Translations under genes and position numbers: made by a program
The notes under the pieces: generated by a model
The model's input: the letters and a program-made list of their open reading frames with translations, nothing else
Database searches by the model: none
What the model was told of the DNA's origin: nothing
NCBI GenBank assembly: GCA_003116975.1
Contig: BGKB01000113.1
Coordinates: 158,968-222,967 of the forward strand
DNA from: Aurantiochytrium sp. KH105
Taxonomy: Eukaryota; Sar; Bigyra; Thraustochytrida; Thraustochytriidae
Direction: 5' to 3'
DNA: 64,000 nucleotides
Shown: one piece after another, positions 9,411 through 19,700 of the stretch
How the letters are laid out: every line of letters starts with the position of its first letter
Position numbering within the stretch: position 1 is the stretch's first letter

Positions 9411-12011
9411 CTACCGCGCTGGCGTTGAATGGTCACAGATAGAGCCAATTTGATAATTCCGGTGCGAAACGGCCGCGCCTGGTTTGTCACTGGCCATTGC
9501 CTGGATGGACCGCAGACGACGATCAATGTAGTCTTCAGGAAATCCTTGCTGCTTGGCACCCTTGATGATGCAGTTGCGGTACTGACGAGATGGCCGGAAC
9601 CGCTTGAAAGGATGCAAATTGTCCTCGCGAGCCGTCAGGGTAGTCACCTTGTAGGTGATGCAAGTCAGCACGCGACCGCTGTCGTCCCTGACATTGACTT
9701 TACGAACTTGAAGCGGACTGCCCTCTCCACTCGCCAGATTGTGCCTGTCGAGCATCTCGCGCTGCGCACGATCCACACGGTACACGACACCGCGGACCTC
9801 GCCGCGATCTGTGGGCACCAGGTCGGCCACACCACTTTTCCACTTTCGCTTCGAATAGTAGGTGTAGTCCATCACAAAGCCATCGAGCTTTGCCGTGCCG
9901 GCCTTGATCGCACTCGTGATTCCGCTGGCATACAAAACATCGAAGAGCATGTCGGGACCATAAGCAAAGTACAAAAAGTGCTCGTCATCATTCTGCAAGA
10001 CCTTGTCGCTCACGCCACCGCGAGCAAAGCGCAATGCCTTGGCCAAATCGCTCTCTGCATTCTCGAAAGAGGCGCCCTGAGGCTGTGCATGCGAACTTGA
10101 CCAAGACGAAGACGAAGATGAAGAGGATTTCTTGCTCGTGGTATCCGTTTGCGCAAATCGCATGGACATTTCGTACTCACGACGGTCCTTCTCGGAAAGC
10201 TCGGCTCCCTGGGCAGAGCCACGCAAATGATCGTGCGCAGCGCTTTCGTCTTCGGAGTCCTCTGAGTCCTCTTCCTGGTCCTGATCGTCCTCCTGGTCTT
10301 CGTCGACAGCGGCGTCTCCTTCATCGTCGGCGTCTGGGCCATCTTCTGCCTCTTCCTCATCTTCGTCAACATCAGCACTGGCTTCATCTTGGTCGCCCTC
10401 GTCTCCGCCTTCATCATCCTCACCTTCGCCCTCTTCCTCTTCGTCGGCGTCCATGGGCTCTTCATCCTCTTCGTCCTCCTCGCCTCGCTCGTCGCCCTCG
10501 ACCTCCTCCTCCTCCTCCTCCTCTTCATCATCCCCAACGGCGTCTTCGCCCTTTTCCTCGTCGCCGAACGAATGGTCCCCTCCCTCGGCGTGGTCATCAT
10601 CGGTGCCATCGCAAAAGGCTGCGGGGCGTCGGAATTCCCCGACAAGATGTTTGGCCAACGCCACAACGCCTTGCGCAACAGACTTTGAGTCGCCCACAAT
10701 ATCCTCTTCTGGTACAAGAATGGCCTTCTTGTCGCTGGACTTGGACTTTTTCACCTTTTTCCCAGGGGGTGGCAGAGGTTTGGCGACGCTCATCGTGTAC
10801 GAAAGGCTGATGCCAAGCTTGTTTTGCGCCCAGCTCATGGCCACGTCGTCGAGGTGCACCTTGCTGTGCTTGCTTGGCTTGCTCTGGGTCACGGCCGAGT
10901 ACGTTTTGGTGCTTCCCATTTTTTCAGCCATGCGTTGGGCCACCTGAGCTTGCTCTGCGAGCGCGCTTCCCTTGATGCATGTTGTGTTTAGTGGACGCGT
11001 CACCAGACCTGCGCAGCACTGCACCGCTACGAAAGCCTCGAGACCGCTTCCCTTGAGTGAGTCGACGTATTCCCGGACAGCCTTGGTTTCGAGCTGAGAA
11101 AAGCTGCCCCAGTCCTCGCGAAAGTCAACTCCCTTGCTCGACGAGTGCCGACGAATAGGTGCTCTGTTCTTCATGTAGTTCCTCGCGTCGTGTGACTTCG
11201 ACTTGGATGTGTATGTCATGCCGTCCGGATTGAGGACGGGAATGACGTGCAGCTTGAGCGAGTTCAACACACTCGTGACGTCCTCATTCAGACCGTACAG
11301 CAGCGTAAACCGGCTCACCAGGTACGAGAGGTACATGGGAACGCTCCATTCGGACCCGTGCTCGGACCCGAGGAGGACAACGTGTCTATCGCCCTTACCC
11401 AGCACATAGACATCGAGACTACGTTTTTCGTAGGTTTGGCCGATGGACTGCGTGCTAATAATGCCCACATCACGATACTTGTCGGCATACGATTGCAAGA
11501 AGGAACGCACTTCGCCTTCCTGCCTGAAACCCTTGAAAAAGTCCGCAAACCCCGTGCGCATCTCGGATTGCCGGGCTTGCTGTTCCGCGCGTAGTTCTGC
11601 GGCCGCGGACTCGTCGTCGTCGTCGCCACTGCTGCTGCCACGCCCCCCGCGCTCGTCGTCGTCATCCTCTTCCTCCTCTTCATCTTCGTCGTCTTCATCG
11701 ACGTTACCACCGCCCTCGTCGCTGTCCTCGTCGCCATTTTCGGCATCGTCATCGCCATCATCAAAGCCGCCAATGGCGCCACCGCTTGCGGACATGCCAA
11801 AGGAGCCGCCTTCATCGGCCATGACAAGATCGCCGTCCATGCCGGCATCGGAAAAGGTCACCGCCGCGAAGAGAAGCAAGGCCACAATGCCTACAAAGTA
11901 CAAGAGACGGGTCTTGCCTGCAGGCGTTGAGGTGTCAAAGTGCTTGCGGACCTTGACGGAGAAGAAGATGAGCACTTGCGTCTTGAAGCGCGAGAAGGCA
12001 TCGCCGGCCAT
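9411..12011 (-). CDS. Type II membrane protein fusing an M14 carboxypeptidase-like and a GGCT-like domain
   Basis: This 866-aa protein has a single TM helix at about residues 36-52, then a Gly/Asp/Glu-rich stalk (70-135). A zinc-carboxypeptidase (M14)-like domain spans about 165-470: LGSEHGSEW carries the zinc motif HxxE (His218, Glu221), followed by LNPDG and a DARNYMKNR segment. A very acidic linker with Ser runs follows, then a gamma-glutamylcyclotransferase-like domain at about 675-840 (LYFAYGPDML, GEVRGVVYRV, QYRNCIIKGAKQQG). By eye, the M14 third zinc ligand (expected in the IHSYSQ-like segment) reads VQCCAG, and the C-terminal catalytic Glu region reads LSYTMSV. In the GGCT part, YGSN reads YGPD and the position of the human catalytic Glu98 reads Asn758. 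Both domains may therefore be pseudoenzymes. The topology suggests the domains are lumenal or extracellular. Confidence 0.85.
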   Translation of the reverse strand: MAGDAFSRFKTQVLIFFSVKVRKHFDTSTPAGKTRLLYFVGIVALLLFAAVTFSDAGMDGDLVMADEGGSFGMSASGGAIGGFDDGDDDAENGDEDSDEGGGNVDEDDEDEEEEEDDDDERGGRGSSSGDDDDESAAAELRAEQQARQSEMRTGFADFFKGFRQEGEVRSFLQSYADKYRDVGIISTQSIGQTYEKRSLDVYVLGKGDRHVVLLGSEHGSEWSVPMYLSYLVSRFTLLYGLNEDVTSVLNSLKLHVIPVLNPDGMTYTSKSKSHDARNYMKNRAPIRRHSSSKGVDFREDWGSFSQLETKAVREYVDSLKGSGLEAFVAVQCCAGLVTRPLNTTCIKGSALAEQAQVAQRMAEKMGSTKTYSAVTQSKPSKHSKVHLDDVAMSWAQNKLGISLSYTMSVAKPLPPPGKKVKKSKSSDKKAILVPEEDIVGDSKSVAQGVVALAKHLVGEFRRPAAFCDGTDDDHAEGGDHSFGDEEKGEDAVGDDEEEEEEEEVEGDERGEEDEEDEEPMDADEEEEGEGEDDEGGDEGDQDEASADVDEDEEEAEDGPDADDEGDAAVDEDQEDDQDQEEDSEDSEDESAAHDHLRGSAQGAELSEKDRREYEMSMRFAQTDTTSKKSSSSSSSSWSSSHAQPQGASFENAESDLAKALRFARGGVSDKVLQNDDEHFLYFAYGPDMLFDVLYASGITSAIKAGTAKLDGFVMDYTYYSKRKWKSGVADLVPTDRGEVRGVVYRVDRAQREMLDRHNLASGEGSPLQVRKVNVRDDSGRVLTCITYKVTTLTAREDNLHPFKRFRPSRQYRNCIIKGAKQQGFPEDYIDRRLRSIQAMASDKPGAAVSHRNYQIGSICDHSTPAR

Positions 12012-12731
12012 TGTGTCTTTACCGACTGCCCTCGCTTTCCTACCCCTTTCCTTCCCCTATCCTGTCCTTTACGCAGGCGCAGAAGCAACAACAACAGCAG
12101 CAGCTGGTCGTGCTTGTCTGCACGGTTGCGCTCGACCTCCTCGCTCGTCCCGGTTGTTGCTTGCTCCGCAGGAGACGACCACGGACCCAGCTGGGCCTGG
12201 GTCTTGCACTGCAGCGAGCTCCGCGAAGTCGAGCAGGAGACTGCGGCGGCGCGTGCGCTGCCGAGCGCCCGCGCGACGCTCCGTCGGCGGCGCGCAGTGA
12301 GCGGCCTGCGATCGAGACCCGGCCGCGAGACTGGATTTGCCTGTCGAGCCTCCTCTCCTCACTCGATCGCCATCCCGACGCGGCTTCTTTCGCCTTTTCA
12401 ACTTGCGAGTCGACGCCGGTCGCACGGCGCACGGAGGAGGCGGTCGCGGAGGCCAGGCAGAGAGAGGCGCGCCGGGGACCCCCTCCCCGGGCGCACACCT
12501 AATTGAGGGTGTGTGCGGGGACACGCGGACCGAGAGCGCCGCGGCGCGGACTGGGACGGGACTGCGACGGGACGGGGCGCGGCACAGCGAGGGCGGCAAA
12601 GCCCGGTGCCTGCGCGTTTCCGCTCCCGCGCGGGAGGTTGCGGGAAGGAGGACGCGGCCTGAGGTGGTCGAGTGAGCAGCTTTCGTGGGTGGGTGAGCGC
12701 GGGCGTCGTTGCTGCGCGAGTGTGCGTTGCG
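12012..12731. other. Divergent intergenic region, M14/GGCT gene / MORN gene
   Basis: GC-rich, with a short CAG/ACA run near 12085-12103. Open frames on both strands lack conserved motifs. No gene is supported. Confidence 0.55.
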
Positions 12732-13433
12732 ATGCCCAAGAAAAGCGGCGTCAAGAGCGCCAAGAAGGCGGCCGAGACCAAGGTCAAGCGAGCTGGGCTC
12801 GTGGAGGGCAAGTTCGATGGTCCAGAGAATGACGACGGCATGCGGCACGGCCCGGGAAGGCTAGACTGGGCTGACGGGGCATGGTTCAAGGGTGAATTTG
12901 ACCACGGTATGCGCAAAGGCCCCGGGATTTACGTCACCGAGCGCGGCAAACACTCGTACGAAGGCGACTGGCGCGACTCCAAGAAACACGGTCGCGGAAC
13001 AGAGACGTGGGCCAATGGCGACAAGTACATTGGTGAGTTCCGTCACAACAAGTTTCACGGAAAGGGCGTCCTGGCGACCCGATCCACGCGCTATGACGGC
13101 GAATGGCGCGAGGGTCTCCGCCATGGGCGCGGTCGCATGGAGTGGCTTTCCTCGGGCGACGTCTACGAGGGCTATTGGGATGCTGGGCGCATGCACGGCC
13201 AAGGGACTTACACGAGTGCCAAGGATGGGGCCGTGTACATGGGCGAGTGGGCAAGGGGTTCGCGAAATGGCAAGGGGGCGCAGACACGCGCAAATGGTGA
13301 AAAGTATGATGGCGAATGGGTCGAGAACCGTCCTCATGGCGAAGGCATTGTTCGCTTTTCGAATGGTCGCTGGCGTCGCGCACGCTTTGAGCAAGGCGAG
13401 CGCAAGTGTTGGCTTGGCGACGAGCGCATCTAA
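12732..13433 (+). CDS. MORN-repeat protein
   Basis: This 233-aa protein begins with a Lys-rich tail (MPKKSGVKSAKK) and is then almost entirely MORN repeats of about 23 residues. Clear units include YEGDWRDSKKHGRGTETWAN, YIGEFRHNKFHGKG, YDGEWREGLRHGRGRMEW, YEGYWDAGRMHGQG, YMGEWARGSRNGKG and YDGEWVENRPHGEG, about eight in total. MORN proteins are rigid beta scaffolds at membranes, flagella or cytoskeletal junctions. No catalytic domain is attached. The open frame extends upstream to a GTG at 12672, but the ATG at 12732 is the first ATG and begins the basic tail. The size is similar to small MORN3-type proteins, though I cannot assign orthology. Confidence 0.9.
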   Translation: MPKKSGVKSAKKAAETKVKRAGLVEGKFDGPENDDGMRHGPGRLDWADGAWFKGEFDHGMRKGPGIYVTERGKHSYEGDWRDSKKHGRGTETWANGDKYIGEFRHNKFHGKGVLATRSTRYDGEWREGLRHGRGRMEWLSSGDVYEGYWDAGRMHGQGTYTSAKDGAVYMGEWARGSRNGKGAQTRANGEKYDGEWVENRPHGEGIVRFSNGRWRRARFEQGERKCWLGDERI

Positions 13434-13781
13434 GAAGTGAAATAGAATTTCCAAGTGTGCAGCCATGATTTGATTTTTGGTTTTGCTTTACGAAAGAATT
13501 TTGGTAGGTTCAAAAGGAGAAATGAAGAGTAGCTGAAAGAAAGGCTCAAATCGCAGCGTCGGAAGCTGTGTACATGCCTGGCCTGCTCCCTAGAGGTCCA
13601 CGTGAAAATTGAATGACGCCGTCGAGCCGATCTCTGTCTCGCTTGACTTTTCCTTCTCTTCTCCCCACCCTCCCCTTTTTTCCATGAGTCGATTCTTCGC
13701 TTGACTTTTCCCTCCTTCTCTCCTCTGAAGAAAATGGGTTTCTTTGACTCTTGACTTCTTGACACAACTTGTAACTTGCTT
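13434..13781. other. Convergent intergenic region
   Basis: This 348-bp gap is T- and C-rich on the plus strand. It probably contains the two 3' UTRs. I see no gene. Confidence 0.55.
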
Positions 13782-14822
13782 CTAATTGGAGAGATGATCC
13801 TCTTGGTGCTCAAGCTCGTGGTCTGTGCGGAGAAGACGCGCTGTAAGCGACTCGCCCTGACCCACTTGCAAACGTGGGGTTGCGAGAGCTGGTGCAAAAG
13901 AGTCGTGATTTGAGTCTTCCGCAAGAAAGCCACGGCGATCCAATGAAGCACCATCGCGCACAGGCGCTGTCCGGCGACGACGCTTAATGGTGACATAGAG
14001 CACGACGACTGAGGGAATGAGCTCAAAGATCGTGTACAGGAGCGCGTCAAAGGCATGCGTGCCCATTGATCTTGGATATCCGAGGTCAGAGGAAAACACC
14101 GTCAGTGCTGCCACGCAGTATGCGGCATGTAGAAAGAGCGTAGAGCTGCAGACCAGACATACGATGGTGACGCGTGCAATAATTTTCTTGCGCGTTGGAA
14201 AGAGGTGCGCGGTGGCCAATGCCTGCGAGCGAAGCTGGGCAAAGACGCAATAGCCATAGTACATCATCACCATGGATGAAATGATGTAAGCGCCACCCAG
14301 TAGGTAGTACATGTACCAGCGCAGCAAGCGGTAGTTTTTGAGCACCAGCGAAACGAAAGCAATGACGACAAAGATGGTGTACAGCAAAGCGTTTGCCGCG
14401 ACAAAGCCCGGTCGCAGCGAGGCGTACGAGATACCCCAGGTGGCGTAGTACAGCTGGGCCCAGAACATGGTCAAAAGTGAATACATGGTCATGAACAACA
14501 TGTCGGGCACGCCATGGATCATCGAGAGCGACCAGCATGTCAAGTGCTCACAGGTGTCGAGGCGCGTCAGGCCAAGGCCGAGTTCCACTGCAATGCTCAC
14601 GCTGCGAGCTACGAGCGCGGCGCTCAACAAGATGTGGAACCAGTCGCGCATTTTCCAGCCAGGGCTGGAACTTGGCAGATCAGGTTCGCGAGCGAGCTGC
14701 CTGCGGTTCCGCACGATCTCCACGACGCTCACCACGGAGGCGCACACGAAGCACGCCAGCACGCCGGCCAGCCACCCCTTGCCTTCTGGCGGCGCCAGCG
14801 AGACCATCATTGCCTGGTCCAT
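13782..14822 (-). CDS. Seven-TM THH1/TOM1/TOM3-family membrane protein
   Basis: This 346-aa protein has about seven hydrophobic helices between residues 17 and 280, a basic cytosolic stop (KRRRR), and a Ser/Asp-rich C-terminal tail. The spacing of the helices, the short loops and the last helix ending FELIPSVVVLYVTIKRR resemble the THH1/TOM1/TOM3 domain of plants and the related GPR137 group. Those proteins reside in vacuolar or lysosomal membranes, and GPR137 proteins are linked to Rag/mTORC1 signalling. A role at an endolysosomal membrane is inferred. No G-protein-coupling motif such as DRY is evident. The ATG at 14822 is followed by MVSLAPPEG and then TM1. Confidence 0.7.
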   Translation of the reverse strand: MDQAMMVSLAPPEGKGWLAGVLACFVCASVVSVVEIVRNRRQLAREPDLPSSSPGWKMRDWFHILLSAALVARSVSIAVELGLGLTRLDTCEHLTCWSLSMIHGVPDMLFMTMYSLLTMFWAQLYYATWGISYASLRPGFVAANALLYTIFVVIAFVSLVLKNYRLLRWYMYYLLGGAYIISSMVMMYYGYCVFAQLRSQALATAHLFPTRKKIIARVTIVCLVCSSTLFLHAAYCVAALTVFSSDLGYPRSMGTHAFDALLYTIFELIPSVVVLYVTIKRRRRTAPVRDGASLDRRGFLAEDSNHDSFAPALATPRLQVGQGESLTARLLRTDHELEHQEDHLSN

Positions 14823-14825
14823 CTG

Positions 14826-14858
14826 CCTGGCCTGGCCTGGCCTGGCCTGGCCTGGCCT
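14826..14858. repeat. CCTGG pentanucleotide array
   Basis: About six CCTGG units begin three bases upstream of the ATG (14822) of the THH1/TOM1-type gene and decay into CCCGG units to about 14877. Confidence 0.9.
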
Positions 14859-15163
14859 ACCCTGGCCCGGCCCGGCCTATTTGCACGCGTCCCGTCTCGT
14901 CTCGCGTCGCCACGTATTGCGTCGCGCCGCGCCGCGTCACGAGCCGCGGCTGCGGCGTCGACAATTCAATATCTCGCAGCTGAGCTCGGCGTTTGCGACG
15001 CGAGGAGGTCTCGCGCGGCGAGCGGCGCGGCACGGCGGCCCTGCGCCCGCTGCTCGGGTGGCGGCTCGAGCTCGCGCCTCGCTGCGGCTGGGCGGCCGTC
15101 TGCTCTGCTCTGCTCCGCTCTGCAGCTGCTCCTGCTCTGTTCTGTGCTCTTTCTGCTGCCACG

Positions 15164-15376
15164 ATGATCTTCACCTTGCTTGTCTCTTTGGCCTTTCTTT
15201 CTTTCTTGGTTGCTTTTCTCACTTTTACTTCTCGGCTTGTTGTGCGAGCGAGGGCTTCACTTTGGTTTAGGCGTTACGAGAAGAAGACACTGTGTGTGGC
15301 ACTGGTGGCACACAAGGAAAAGCTTTGTGGTGTGGTCAAGTGCTTGAGGCAGCTGCAGCTCGAGCTGGCTGTCTGA
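15164..15376 (+). CDS. Possible small single-TM protein (70 aa)
   Basis: An ATG at 15164 with a GCCACGATGA context opens a 70-codon frame. It has one strongly hydrophobic N-terminal helix followed by a basic, Leu-rich tail with four Cys residues. I do not recognise it. The nucleotide stretch is pyrimidine-rich, so the hydrophobic segment could be a by-product of TTC/CTT composition. The THH1/TOM1-type gene is divergent to its left. Confidence 0.2.
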   Translation: MIFTLLVSLAFLSFLVAFLTFTSRLVVRARASLWFRRYEKKTLCVALVAHKEKLCGVVKCLRQLQLELAV

Positions 15377-16150
15377 CAGTCGTCAAAACATCGTTTCGAA
15401 GTTTCGATGGACGATATGCCGGGTCTGCAGCTGCAAGCACGAGCTGCCATGGCTGGTGACCGACCACGAAGAGACGAGACATCTTCGTGGATGTGATTTC
15501 CATGGCTTTCTTTTGTTTTTTCCCCTCTCGTCGCTGCCCTTCTCCGAGTCATCGAAAAGTTCAAAGGTCGCCGTCGTCTTGCATTCGCCACATAACGCTG
15601 TTCACAGTCTATACCTGTCAGCGATTTATAAGCCTATAGCTAGCTAGTACCAGACAGAAGAGCACTTGTCTTATTTTGGTTGTTCCCGGAGCCATCACGT
15701 CTGGCTGGCTGTTCTATCGTCCCGGCCACGACGATTAGGCCTACATCAAGACGAAAAATGACAGGTCTGCGAACCCACCCAAAAGCCAAAAGCCAAAAGC
15801 CAAAGCTCGTGCAGACGCCGCTGTCAGCGGCCCCGCCGTTTTTCCCGCTCCTATTTCTCCCCGTCAGGGCAATCTCCTTCTTCTGTCCATCTTTGCATTA
15901 TTTGCCCTCTTATCTCCACTGCCACTTCTTCCCTTCAGTGTAGACACAGGGGACTACTTTTCGTCCATCACTGATGCTAACCGTCCAGCGTCCCGTCGTG
16001 AGAAGGCCACGCCAAACGCAGAGACAAAAGAGGGAAGTATGGTGCAGTGATGTGCTCCCCCCGTGATCCACTGAGATGCAAGATAGGCGCAGCAGCAACG
16101 ACCACGATTCAAATCAAATCGAAACTCGAGACAGATCAGATCACCCTCGA

Positions 16151-16256
16151 GCCGCCGCCGCCGCTGCCGCCGCCGCCGCCCGCGCCGCCGCTGCCGCCCG
16201 CGCCGCCCGCCCGCCCGCCCGCCCTCGCGCCCGCCCTCGCGCCGCCGCCGCCGCGT
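16151..16256. repeat. CCG/CGC-rich low-complexity tract
   Basis: CCGCCG and CCCGCC units over about 100 bp lie upstream of the CX9C/SIN3 locus. The tract makes spurious long Pro/Ala/Arg frames in several reading frames. Confidence 0.8.
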
Positions 16257-16450
16257 CCCGCGTCGTCCTGGTCGCCCGTGGGCCCGGCCGAGGCTCGGCT
16301 CCGATTGGGCAGCTTCGCCAGCGAGCGCCGCCAGCGTCGACGCCGGCGAGGAGAACGAGGAGAGCAGAGTAGCGCCAGCGAGCGGAGGAGCGCCAGGGCC
16401 GCGAGGCCGCGGAGAAGGTCGCATCACCAGGCACCACGACGGGGTCTAGC

Positions 16451-16723
16451 TTGCCCGGTTTCTTCCCGCGCGTCGACCGCGCGAAGACGTGCAAGGGCGT
16501 GGCGGAGAAGTTTTTCGCGTGCTTCGACGAACACGGGCAGCAAGCGCCCGGGTCGCGCGACCCGGACGCAGGGCTGGCCGTGTTCAAGTCGTGCGCCAGC
16601 GAGCTCGAGGCCTACCGCTCGTGCATGGTAAAGGCCGGTGCTGATAAGAACGTCAAGCTTACTCGCGCTCCCAAAGCCTATCTTGAACAGATCGAACAGC
16701 ACAAGCAACAGCAGCAGCAGTAA
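16451..16723 (+). CDS. Twin CX9C (CHCH) mitochondrial intermembrane-space protein, 5' end uncertain
   Basis: The frame contains TCKGVAEKFFACF and SCASELEAYRSCM, two helices each with Cys-X9-Cys, separated by a short loop. It ends in a Gln run encoded by CAG repeats. This is the CHCH hairpin of small intermembrane-space proteins imported by the Mia40 relay. I cannot assign it to a named member. The frame is open from 16373 but has no ATG before the second CX9C pair, so translation must begin at a near-cognate codon (the TTG at 16451 is one option) or at an upstream exon I could not identify. Its TAA (16721-16723) is followed by six bases and then the SIN3 ATG in the same reading frame. Confidence 0.7.
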   Translation: MPGFFPRVDRAKTCKGVAEKFFACFDEHGQQAPGSRDPDAGLAVFKSCASELEAYRSCMVKAGADKNVKLTRAPKAYLEQIEQHKQQQQQ

Positions 16724-16729
16724 GCTACC

Positions 16730-19700
16730 ATGAAGCGCTCCAGCGAAGGGATCGATTCCGCGGAGGAACAGAGCGCCAACAAACGCCCGGCGCTCGAACC
16801 AGGAACCCAACTCAATGTTTCGAGCGTCAAGCCGTCCGGAAAGGACGGCCCTGCTGACGCCTCTGCCCCATCGAGCACATCTGTGCCGACCTCGGCTGCT
16901 TCTGCCTCGGGCACAGCAAAACCATCCTTGCCTACCTCGTTCCAGTCCTCGACGTCGCTCGGTACCGCGTCCTTGCCGCCCTCGACGCTCGCGGCGGCAC
17001 CTGGCTCGACGTTGTCGGCAAAGTCAGATGCCTCCGGAGCTTCGGCTACGGCTGGCGCAGGCGCAAAGCTTGCGACCTCGAAATCGAAATCGGGGTCAGA
17101 CAGTGGCATGGGGCCACCGCGCGAGATCAGCTCTAGCTCAGCCATGAGCGTTCAGAGCAGTGTCGCTCGTGCGGGTGCCGCCAGCACGATATCCACAACG
17201 GCTTCGCAAGGGTCCGTGGCCAGCGGCCCTACGGCCACCGCGCCGTCCGCAGAAAGCGAGTCTACTAAGCCAAAGTCAAGTAGTGCTGCGAGTTCTATAG
17301 CTTCGTCGCAATCGGGAGCCAAGCCTGCCGATACTGCCGACAAGAAAAAGGGCGCTTCCTCGCCCATGCCCGCAGGCCTTCCTGCATCAGGAATGGCTGC
17401 GGGTGCAGGTGGTTCTGCTGCGGGGGGTGGAGCTGGGAAATCTGGACCTCTTGGCGGAGGTGCTGCCGGCCTGGGCTCCACCGAGACGACATCCGCAGGG
17501 GGCGCAAACGCCTCGGCCATGGGATCGGGATCCAAAGCCAATGCCGGCGAGGGCAAGCCCGGGGCGGGCGGCGGAGTTGGTGCCGTTGGGGCCGCCTCGG
17601 CCGCCGCCTTGTCTGCTCATACTGGTTCTGGCAACGCATCGGGACCCGCCAAGGCACGGTCGGCGCCGGGCGGCGCCTCTTCCGCGACGGGCTCATCCAA
17701 GGCATCCGCGCAGACAGGTGCCGGTGGGACGGGGACCTCACAAAAGCGCAAACAGTCCAAGACTGGCGACAACGTGAAGAAGGAGGGCGCAGGGAGCCGC
17801 GGTGGGGCCGGGGGTGGCAGCAGCAAGTCCAAGAACAATCAGTCCTCCGCAAGCCGTCTCGCCGGCACGCAGGGCATGCCAAATCTTTCTCCCGCGACTG
17901 CGGGCATGCCTGGCTTTGCTGGCAACCCGCTCAATGCAGGCGCTGGCGCCAAGCTCGGAGGTAAAGCTGGCACCGGTGGACTCGGGCCCAATGCTCCTTC
18001 TGGCATGCCCATGAAAATGCCAGGCCCCCTCTTTCCTGGTATGGGGGGCCAAGTTGGCGGCATGATGGGACCGGGCGCTCCCGGTGCAGGAGGCCCTGGC
18101 ATGGGAGGCGGCATGGCCCCATCTGCCGTCTCTGCAGGTCAGAAACAAATTGGCGTCCAAGACGCGCTCGCGTACCTGAACAAGGTCAAGCTTCAGTTTC
18201 AGGACAAGCCCGAGGTTTACAACCAGTTTCTGGAGATCATGAAGAACTTCAAGTCGCAGACCATCGATACCCCCGGCGTCATTCAGCATGTGTGCGAGCT
18301 CTTCAAGGGCCACGACAATCTCATTCTTGGGTTCAACACCTTTTTGCCCCCTGGCTTCAAGATTGAACTTGCCACTCGCGGCGGCGCTGGGGCCATGCCC
18401 GGAACGGTCATGCTTCCCGGAGGCCTGCAGCTCGGCGGTGCTGCCGCTGCGAGCGTTCCGGGTGCGCTCGGCGGTGCTGGTCCTGTCATACCGAATCCCA
18501 CCACCACCGCCGCTCGAGGCAAGGGCAATCGAGCGCAGCGTGGAGCCAGCGCAGGTGCAGGTTCCAGCGGTCGTGGAGGTGGCAGCAAGGCTGCCGGAGC
18601 GGCGGCAGGGCCTGCAGGCGGCGCCGCTGCCGCCGCTGCCGCTGCTGCTGCCCCTGCAGGTCGCAATGTAGTGGGTGGCATCGATATGGACGCCAAAGCA
18701 CATGGCGTGCCCATGGTTTTTGACGATAACGCGGGCAACGCCTCCGCGCAAGGTCAGCCCGTGGAGTTCGATCATGCCATCAACTACGTGACCAAAATCA
18801 AGAAGCGCTTTTCCGAAGAAACTGACACGTACAAGTCGTTCCTGGATATTCTGCACAGCTACCAGAACGAGCAGCGTTCCATCAATGAGGTGCTCGAGCA
18901 GGTGTCAAACCTCTTCAAGGACCATCCTGATCTTTTGAAGGAGTTCACCTACTTTTTGCCCGATGCCGTTCGCGAGTCGGCCAAGACCGAGCTGGCCCGT
19001 CGCGCAGCAAAGGCGCAAAAGGCCAGCCAGCGCGCCAAGGACAAGACGGCGGGTCGCCGCAAAGAGAAGAAGGGCCTGCCGCTCGGAGACAACGATCAAG
19101 AGGAAACCCGTATTCCTCAGCTCGAGCGCAACCTGCTCGGCCGCATCAAGGCCGCACTTGGAACGCGCGAGCTCTGGGGCGAGTTTCTCAAATGTCTCGA
19201 TCTTTTTGCACAAGAACTCATCTCTCGTGCCGAATTGCTTTCGTTGGTGAGCGACATTCTCGGCGAGCGCGCTGATCTTCTCGAAGAGTTCGACCGCCTT
19301 CTTGCCTCGCGCGGAGCCACCGACGACCCTGTGGAGAGCGCCTGGTTTTCCATGCCTCTTGCTGACATTGACTTTGACAACTGCCGCACCTGCACACCCT
19401 CGTACCGCGGCCTTCCGGCTGCATTTCCCAAGGCGCCGTGCTCGGAGCGCACGGCTCTTTGTCGCTCGGTGCTCAACGACACCTGGGTCAGCGTGCCATT
19501 CGGCTCGGAGGACGCTGGCTCCAAGGGTCACCGGCGCAGCCCGAACGAAGACGCGCTCTTTCGCACCGAAGACGACCGCTACGAGGTAGACCTTGTGATT
19601 GACTCCAACCTTGCCGCCATTCGCGCGCTGGAGCCTCTTGCGCAGGAGATCAAGAGCCTCGGCTTGCAGCATGGGGAAAGCTCCAAGTTCCGCTACCGCC

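Larger units (their letters stand above)
14823..16372. other. Intergenic region with GC-rich repeats between the THH1/TOM1-type gene and the CX9C ORF
   Basis: Contains a CCTGG array at the left edge, a pyrimidine-rich stretch near 15160-15230, and a CCG/CGC-rich tract at about 16151-16256. One small hydrophobic ORF is listed separately. Nothing else is supported. Confidence 0.5.
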
